Origin: Heterotrichella gracilis
Lineage: Eukaryota > Sar > Xanthophyceae > Tribonematales > Xanthonemataceae
Length of the DNA: 64,000 nt
Direction of reading: 5' to 3'
NCBI GenBank assembly: GCA_032358255.1
Contig: JAULBX010016971.1
Coordinates: forward strand, 1-64,000
A program made the position numbers and the translations under genes. The notes under the pieces were generated by a model that saw nothing but the letters and a program-made list of their open reading frames with translations, was not told the DNA's origin and searched no databases. Below, piece after piece: positions 57,294 to 64,000 of this stretch; position 1 is the first letter of the stretch, and each line of letters begins with the position of its first letter.

Positions 57294-59481
57294 AGCAGTG
57301 CTGGACCTCTCCTATGCGGTTGGGGACAAAACCTGATTCAGGGCCGTGGCAGGTAAGAGGTGCAGTAGTTGGGCGAGTACGGCTGCTGTAGTTGAGCACG
57401 CGTGTGGCCTGCAGCTACAAGTTCAATAATTCGTCACTGTGAAGAACAGGAGACGCACAAGTACAGGTGAATGGGTGGGAAGCTTATGCACTCGTTCCGG
57501 TGAACCCCTGGTTGCTTCGATGACCAACGATTGACCCAAGTCTTGGCAACTGATGGGGTTATAGATTGGCTCATTCGGGAAGACGTGGCTATAATGGTAT
57601 AAAGTTTTGGAATAGGTGGTTGGTTCGACGAGCAGCTGTGGGGTTGTGGGTCATCACAGCACCGTTTGTTCAGCGGCATGTCAGGCAGTGAGGTCAGGCG
57701 ACGGTGGAACGTTGTTCTACCACCAGAGACAGCCTTAACCAATCCAAGACCTCGCAGCGCTACATCATGGACCTTTTCACCGTGCGCAACCCATTTCGCA
57801 GCAGGATCGCTACAGCAGCATCGATGCATATGCATGCATTTTGCCAGGCATGAGGGGGGTGCACATGCCGTTACCTTGGCGTGATGGACCGGTCTTGCGG
57901 GTAGGTTGATCGATGCACGTCACATACGTTTCGAGGTGGTGGGTTGAGCTGCGTTTGTGAAGAAGCTTCGAGGGTTTTGCTTGGCGCCTGTTTAGTGTGC
58001 CTGTTGTCAGGTTGCAAGGGGTGTGCTGCAAAGTAGACGGTGAGGGACGGTGAAAGGCAAAAGGCTTGCCCACAACTGTTGGCAAAAGGCCCTTGCAGTG
58101 CTGCAACGGTGTTTCTGGCGCTGTGTAAGTTATTGCTGTGGATCTGCTACCGCTTTTCATAAGAGCACGGTTGGAAAATGGCTCTTGCTTTGGGATACAC
58201 ACTCAATTGCTCTGATTATAGCCTCCGAGGCTTTTCAGCGCAGCGGCTGTGCTGGCAAGATACCATCTCGGATGGCGGCCAGTATTGGGATGTAGTGCAG
58301 TAAATGCCAATTTGGCATGAAAGACTTCCACTGAATTCCTCGGGGTTACATAACAACTCTGAATACAGAAAGCCTGAGTGGGCGCCAGCATTGCGCAATT
58401 ATGCCTGCGCCGTTGTATTAAGCAGGCGCGATTTTCTTCAGGGATTCAAACCCTGAAATTCAACCCCAAACTGGCAAGGAAATATCGGTCCACGTCACAT
58501 CCTTGAACACCATGCAAATCCTAAATCCAGCCAAGTCCTTGCACAATTTGCTTGCAAGCCCCTTGCTATCATGTACTACGCCAGGCGCCATAGTGCTGAA
58601 TGGCCCTGGCACAAGTGAAGGCTGAAAAGGCACATTGGTGCATATCAACCACCCAAAAAAAAATTGTGCGCTGCAGGATGCGATATGCCACTGACAATGT
58701 ACTGTTAATAATAGAAAGTGCTGTGAATGGCAATGAAAGTAAGTACTCGCCGTCCGGGGCCAAAAAATATGGTCAATATCAAGTATTCAAGTGTGCAGTA
58801 CACAAACCCTAAAACATTAAAGTCAAGAGCCTTGGCCCTGCAGAGCTGTGGTGGTGAAAGTGCCTACCTATGCTACTTCCTGTGCCTACATGGGATGGGA
58901 TGTAAAAGGGATACAAGAGCCAAATGCTATTTCCCACTGGAAGTACAAGGAATGCAATACATGCATTCTATGAATATGCATACTGCCTACATCTGATCTA
59001 CATGCATCTACGGTTAACCTGATTGCTAATCCAAACTGTTTTAACGCGTGTAAGCATTGTGCACCCTACACATGAACATGCATGCCTGGATCTAACCTCC
59101 TGCCCCATTGATCCCGCAACCCCAAACTGAAAACGTTTTGTTGCTGCACCCATGACCCTTTGCCCCATAAGGGATCAATTCAACCTATAATATGCATTGC
59201 TTGGCAAAGATTTCAACCAATGGAAGATATTCCCATCTGAATAAAAGGATGATACTGTATAAAGCGCCTTGCATGCTCTCAAGGCACCTGCTGTTTAGGC
59301 TTAGCTTAGGCTTACGAAGCTTCACCCCCCCGCTTCTTAGTGTGGTCCAGGCAGCTAGCCTGTGGCAGTGCCCCAGCCAGTTTGGCGCCAGAATGGTGAT
59401 GGAAGGCTTGGGTTCCCACCAAAATGGAAGATACTCCCAACTGCAGAAAAGAATAAATATTGTAAAGTGCCTCGCGAGCCC
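57294..59481. other. Intergenic, no confident gene
   Basis: This is the upstream region of the oxidoreductase-CS gene and the 3' flank of the protease gene. A CAGGG/CCCTG stem with a 7-base loop at about 58439-58455 resembles a tRNA T arm on the minus strand but no full tRNA fits. Near 59215-59410 a copy of the protease gene's 3' end is present (AATGGAAGATA, GAAGCTTCACCCCCC, GTGGTCCA, CAGTTTGGCGCCAGAATGG-GATGGA). Confidence 0.45.
59195..59410 (-). repeat. Copy of the protease gene 3' end
   Basis: The block with AATGGAAGATA-TCCCA-CTG-A-AAAAG at about 59220 recurs at 59423. GTGGTCCA-GCA...CTGTGGCAG-GCCCCAGCCAGTTT at 59342-59383 recurs at 59538-59587. The second copy contains the stop of the protease gene. 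Confidence 0.8.
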
Positions 59482-62247
59482 TCACGGCGCCTGCTGCTGC
59501 TGTGGTTGACCCAGCTTGACCCCCCCGCTCTCTGGTGTGGTCCACGCAAAGAGCTGGGTTGCCTGTGGCAGCGCCCCAGCCAGTTTTGTGGACTGCATGC
59601 TGATGGAGGGCTTGGGCCTGGGTTTGAACCAAGTGGCGCGGGGCAGGGGGGATGTGTGTGCCTTCACCCCTGGCCGCTGCTTGGGAGGGGGGCGCCGGGG
59701 TACTGGGGCGATGCGGATTGGCTTGATGGCTGGAACCTTGGCATCTGGCTTGGTGGTTGGGACCCTCTTGGCAGGCTTGGTGGCTGGAACCTTGCTGATG
59801 GGCTTGGTGGCGGGTTTGGTGGATGGCATCTTGGTGAGTGGCTTGGTGGCTGGTTTGGTAGATGGAATTTTGATGGAAGGCTTTGTGGCTGGAACCTTGA
59901 TGCCTGGTTTCTTGGCTGGCGTCTTCTTGGTAGGCTTGGTGGCTGGGATTTTGGTGGCAGGTTTGGTTGGCTTGCGTGCCGGGGAGCGCTTGGTGTTGGG
60001 CTTGGTTGCCGGCACTGGTTTCTTGGCGGCGAGGGGCTTGGAGGAGGTGTGAACCACATCACTGGTGGGAGTGGTTCGGATGGGGCCCGATCTGGTACTC
60101 TCCACCGGTGTCTGACTCGCAGGCTGGGTGGCGCCCTGGGAGGGCGGGGGGTAGGCCCCCCGGGCCATGCCCCGCGCGCCCAGCACCCTCCAATGGTTCC
60201 CAGATGCCCCGATTTGAGGGACCACAGATAAGGCCCCCATGTTGCACACCCCCACGCCGGCAGCATTCCCGTCCGTATTCCGCCAAATGCGCGCAAATCC
60301 GCCCTCCCCCCACCCGGTGCCCCACGAGTTTTTCACCAGCCAGTAGTCTACCCCCCCTGGGGTTGTCCCCCACCCCACCACCAGCACCAGGTGGTTGGTC
60401 AGAAGCTGGGTGGGATCCCAGCAGGCAGTGGAGTTGTACACACCCGATTCTGGGCCGTACAGGAAGAAGTCCCTGGAGACCTTGATGGAGGTCACGGTGG
60501 GGGCCTGGTACACCATCTGCAGGGATGGGAGGGGGGAAGAAGGGGAAATCAGGACATTTGGGCACTAGCAAGGCTTGAGGGTGCTGTAATCAATGTACAT
60601 GTTCCAGGATTGTTGCTGCCGGATCCTTGTGAGCTGAGTTTTGGGTGAATCTAGATGCAGTATAGGATTGTAGTGCATAATCAGATACGATGTAATGTAA
60701 TCTGATTAATAATCACAAATGTGTACCACCGGGTACCATTCTCCCCAAAAAACCCTTCCACCACCACCACCACCACCCACCCACCTCCATGAGATTCCTC
60801 TCAGTGCCCACCACCCAGGGCGAGGTGTAATAATATGTGATACAATGTAATCTGATAAATAATCATAAATTGTACCATCATTACCATTCTAACCCTACTC
60901 AAAACCCCTTCACCACCACCGCCACCCACCCACCTCCATGAGATTCCTTTCTGTGCCCACCACCCATGGCGAGGTGTAATCGGTGCTGGCAAATGCGGGG
61001 CGCATGGTGTAGGAGGGGGTGAAAATGAGGGGGTCGCCGGCGGAGGGGCGGGGGGCGCCGCATGTGCGCTCGCTGGCGGAGTAGGGGCGGTAGTGGCGGG
61101 CAAGGTGCACGCCAAAGCCCTGCGTGGTGGTTGGAGGCAAGGGGGGTGAGGGTTGGGTGGGGGGGGATGTGGTGTGGGGGGGAAGGGGGTGAGGGTTGGG
61201 TGGGGGGGATGTGGTGTGGGGGTGAGGGGGGTGAGGGTTGGGAGGGGGGAATGTGGTGTGGGGGGGAAGGGCTAGATGCACGCCAAAGTGTCTGGTTACT
61301 GTGGCGGTGTGCGGAGGGTGAGGGATGAAGAGAGTTATGGGGGGTAGCTCTGACCCTCTGGTGATCAAATGCAGGTGTGCCAATGACATCCCGCCCTCCC
61401 TCACGCGCACAACCCCCCCGATCTTCCCCGTACTCCCCCCACCATCCGCAGCCTATCCCCGCATTGATCCCACCCTCACCCCCGCCCCACCACCAGCCTC
61501 ACCATGATGTACGCAATGCCCGAGTCCACCCCCGCCCCCCCGCATCCATTGCCAGTGGGTGTGCAATCCACCAGCTCCTGTGCACTCAGCAGCAGCAGCC
61601 TCCCGCTGTACATAGCGTGGGCGGAAGCCACGGCGGCGGTGGTGGCAAAAGCCCAGCAGGAGCCGCACTGCAGGGATGCGGGCTGTGGATCAGGGTTTAG
61701 ATGTGGTGGGAAGGGTCAAGGTCACTGCAGGGGTGGTAGCATAGGCCATTTGTGTACCCCTGAAGGCAGATATACGTTAAGATAAATGAGCCAATGAAGG
61801 CAAAAACCTCAGCAATTTGGTCAGGATGCTTGGGTATTTGTTACCTAGGGTTTAGGGTTTTGGTGGGCCATGCACCGACCCTTGGTTCTCCACAGGCACC
61901 AACACCCCGCCAAGGGTGCTGAGGGTTTAGGGTATTTGAACCCTAGGGTTTAGGGTTTTGGTGAGCCACGCACCGGCCCTTGGTTCTCCACAGGCCCCAC
62001 CACCCCCGCCAGCCGCCAGTCCATTGCAGGGGGCAGCGCCTCATTGCGCACCAGCGCATCATCCTGGAGCAATGCCCTCCGAGCCACAGACCAGGAGGGA
62101 GCATCGCCGCCGCCACCACCACCACCACCACCACCACCACCACCACCGCCGCCGCCACCGCCGCCACCGCCACCACCACCACCACCACCACCGCCACCAC
62201 CACCGCCGCCGCCACCACCACCGCCACCGCCGCCACCACCACCGCCA

Positions 62248-62279
<32 letters not shown>

Positions 62280-63304
62280 ACCGCCACCGCCGCCACCATC
62301 TGGCGAAGGGGGCGGCTCATACGGGTAGGAGAAACCACCACCACTGCCACCTGGCATGGCTGGTTGTGTGCCACCTGGCATGCTGGTTGTGTGTTGCTGC
62401 AGGCGGCGTCCACTGGGGCTGGAGGAGGGGCTGGTGGGTGTGGCGTCGCGGGGCGTATCCCTAGGGTTTTGTTCAGAGGGTTCTATCAGCCCGCCCAGGT
62501 TGGACAGCTCAGCAGGGGACCAGTCAGCAAAGGGGGTGATAGCAGCCTGCAGGAGGGGAGGGGAGGGAAAAGGGGCACTCGGCAAAGAGCGGCACGCATA
62601 ATAGGCACCTAACCCACATTTGATCACTATGGGCGGCACGCCTACTCTATGTTTGATAATCTATCTTCCGGAGTGGCTTAGGGTTACAACAATGCTGGGG
62701 TGGAGAGCTCCGCCTCGTCAGTTTCACGCTGACAACATTTGCAGCAATTGTTTTGGAACAGCACCCCAACCCGCCCACCCACATCCGCCCATGTGCTGCA
62801 GCGCTGTGGTGTCCAGGATCAGCTGCAGCGCAACTTTTGAGCTGAACCCTAATGCCTGGACCCCAAAACCCTAGGGAAACTCCCCACACACACGCACCAC
62901 CCAAGTGTGCTGCTGTGCGTTGGTGTCCTGGATCAGCTGCAGCGCAGACTGGAAGTGGAGGAGTCGGTCCTCGGGGGAGGCGCCTGTGGGGGGTGGAACG
63001 GCAACCTGTGGGGGGGGAGTGGGGGGTGGGGGGCGAGGGAGGGGGGGCCAAGGTGGGGGGGGAGGCTGGCACAGCAGCTTGAGTGGTGGTTGGGATGGGT
63101 GGGTGGTGAGGACTGGGTTGGTCATAGGTTGTGTTACTAGGACCCTAGCTCAGTGCTTGCATGGCGCATATTGTATGCGGTACGATTGCACAAAACCCCA
63201 CATGCCGCACTGCGCCAACACCACAGCTTCAATCGCACCTGTGGGTCGTCTTGAGCGCCCCGCGTGCTTGCCACCCAATCCAAGTACGTATGGACGTCCT
63301 TCCC
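59482..63304 (-). CDS. Papain-family cysteine protease with poly-Gly insert and Lys-Pro-Thr tail
   Basis: Six exons join in phase: 63239-63304, 62901-63005, 61974-62546, 61503-61667, 60934-61119, 59482-60516 (709 residues; 5' end unresolved, possibly beyond the window). It is a C1A peptidase. The pro-region keeps [17 protein letters not shown] and [12 protein letters not shown], as in I29 propeptides. The mature domain begins [20 protein letters not shown] and continues [13 protein letters not shown] (catalytic Gln and Cys), [11 protein letters not shown] (His) and [17 protein letters not shown] (Asn). Two oddities stand out. A run of 64 Gly codons (62106-62297) lies in the pro-region before ARRALL. 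A C-terminal tail of about 220 residues is made of units such as [14 protein letters not shown]. Such proteases normally act in lysosome/vacuole or outside the cell; no signal peptide is visible because the start is missing. Confidence 0.9.
59700..60010 (-). repeat. Coding minisatellite of the protease tail
   Basis: On the plus strand GGCTTGGTGGCTGGAACCTTG-type units of about 33 bases repeat with variation. Translated on the minus strand they give [14 protein letters not shown]-like 11-residue units. Confidence 0.85.
60780..60840 (-). repeat. Donor-edge copy of exon 60934-61119
   Basis: CCACCCACCTCCATGAGATTCCT-TC-GTGCCCACCACCCA-GGCGAGGTGTAAT is shared by 60776-60830 and 60926-60981. Confidence 0.93.
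61255..61310 (-). repeat. Acceptor-edge copy of exon 60934-61119
   Basis: AGATGCACGCCAAAGTGTCTGGTTACTGTGG at about 61270 is related to AAGGTGCACGCCAAAGCCCTGCGTGGTGG (61102). A GGGTGAGGGTTGGG/GGGATGTGGTGTGG minisatellite (61140-61266) lies between. Confidence 0.65.
61865..61905 (-). repeat. Donor-edge copy of exon 61974-62546
   Basis: TTTTGGTG-GCCA-GCACCG-CCCTTGGTTCTCCACAGGC is shared by 61857-61899 and 61956-61996, each preceded by TAGGGTTTAGGG. Confidence 0.92.
62106..62297 (-). repeat. 64 uninterrupted Gly codons (GGN)n
   Basis: 192 bases of CCA/CCG triplets on the plus strand read as 64 Gly codons in the protease frame. GGT and GGC are mixed irregularly, so this is not a pure microsatellite; selection or old expansion could have kept the frame. 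Confidence 0.95.
62790..62848 (-). repeat. Donor-edge copy of exon 62901-63005
   Basis: TGTGCTGC-GCGCTGTGGTGTCCAGGATCAGCTGCAGCGCA resembles 62909-62948 (TGTGCTGCTGTGCGTTGGTGTCCTGGATCAGCTGCAGCGCA), in the following intron. Confidence 0.88.
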
Positions 63305-64000
63305 CTGCAACATGGCGTGGGTTGGCGACGTGAGTTGCCTGCATTTCGCTGGCTGGTGCATCAGTGGTACTGTGCACGTGCCCCTCCCAGGCATTGTGCG
63401 CCTTGGGCTAGCGCAGCGCGGCGGGTGAGAACCACTGCCTGGTGCCCGATCACTGCCTGGTGCAAGCAGCAAAAGCCCACAGTATCTTGCCGCAAGTGCT
63501 TGCTGGGCACCAGTGGTACTGTGGTTCCCTTCCCCCGCCTCTTTGGGGCACCTTGGCGCCCGGTGCGGTCCGGGGCGGGGGGCACGATGGCATGCATGCA
63601 GGCAGGCAGCCCTGGTTTTCGATACTATCCGCACTAGCGGTCCGTACATGCGTGCAAATGCTACTGAAAACGAGCTTCAAACTGGCTGCAACGGCGGAAA
63701 GCTGGATATGCCGCCGTTGAAGCGCTCAAGGCACATACCCATGCTGCCGAAGGTGTGCACATATGTGCGCCAACCACACCCTAGCGAGACCACAGACGGC
63801 GGACTCACACGACTGCTACCAATGCGCTTCTCCCCAGCAGGGTTGAAACCATACGATGAACCCGGTGGTATGCCTCGACCAAGCGAGTCGGTGCGATGCA
63901 TATGTACACCCGTCATGTCGTACACAGGGTCACTCTCATCCTTGTACCCGTGTTGCATAACCCCCTCCCCCACACCTTGAAAGCAATCAACTGCTGCTGT
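63305..64000. other. Unresolved 5' region of the protease gene
   Basis: The start codon and signal peptide of the protease should lie here or beyond the edge. On the minus strand, sequence at the very edge (about 63980-64000) ends with a possible donor CTTTCAAG|GTGTGG. I cannot join it with confidence. Confidence 0.3.

Noticed and set aside
58436-58460. tRNA T arm on the minus strand
   Set aside because: A 5-bp stem with a 7-base loop is present but the other arms are missing.
59362-60485. Long plus-strand Gly/Trp-rich frames opposite the protease tail
   Set aside because: The minus strand carries the catalytic His and Asn motifs and the KPATK repeats; the plus frames have no motif.
100-62000. 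Telomere repeats as evidence for a chromosome end
   Set aside because: Runs are only one to four units, in both orientations, inside introns throughout 64 kb. They are interstitial, not a terminal array.
61958-62612. Plus-strand poly-Pro, poly-His and poly-Thr/Ala frames
   Set aside because: These are shadows of the poly-Gly tract; only the minus-strand Gly frame links to the protease motifs.
1-64000. Retroelement or DNA transposon proteins
   Set aside because: I saw no reverse transcriptase, integrase, transposase or capsid motifs in any frame.

Overview
This is a nuclear window from a photosynthetic eukaryote, almost certainly a green alga (Chlorophyta). It holds a chlorophyll a/b-binding LHCII gene, a plastid-type sigma-70 factor, a plant-type WEE1 kinase and an ATXR3/SDG2-type SET-domain gene. 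All confident genes are intron-rich, GC-rich in their exons and use GT-AG (rarely GC-AG) introns. The introns are full of the heptamer TTTAGGG/CCCTAAA, the Arabidopsis/Chlorella-type telomere repeat. Which green alga this is cannot be decided from sequence alone; a prasinophyte such as a Pyramimonadales member is only a guess.

Layout. 140-5062 (-): secreted cysteine-rich protein, running off the left edge. 6821-12194 (+): WEE1-like kinase, nine exons. About 13749-23315 (+): large protein ending in a MYND zinc finger. 25086-27990 (-): secreted protein with a PAN/apple-like Cys module, a Ser-Pro hinge and a VWD/root-cap-like domain. 28189-28706 (-): end of a small unrecognised gene. 29499-32338 (+): plastid sigma factor. 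34134-36376 (+): LHCII with an unusual Lys/Ala-rich N-terminal extension. 37652-45275 (-): ATXR3/SDG2-like H3K4 methyltransferase, 14 exons. 48671-50562 (+): unrecognised protein with hydrophobic C-terminal segments. 51586-57293 (-): two-Rossmann flavin oxidoreductase fused to a C-terminal CS domain, 12 exons. 59482-63304 (-): papain-family cysteine protease with a 64-glycine run and a Lys-Pro-Thr repeat tail, 5' end unresolved. I rebuilt the exon models by hand; reading phase is continuous through every junction in eight of the genes, the MYND gene being the main exception.

The most unusual feature is architectural. In almost every multi-exon gene the edge of an exon, with its own splice site, is copied one to five times in direct orientation into the neighbouring intron, and the copies are separated by short runs of telomere-type heptamer. 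The copies are decayed but keep splice-site-like AG or GT. In one place the heptamer sits in the loop of a perfect 16-bp hairpin. This suggests introns that grow by local tandem duplication with telomere-repeat filler, which creates many decoy splice sites.

The genes do not form one pathway. The sigma factor and LHCII concern the plastid, WEE1 and ATXR3 are cell-cycle and chromatin regulators, and the two secreted Cys-rich proteins plus the protease belong to the extracellular/endomembrane system.
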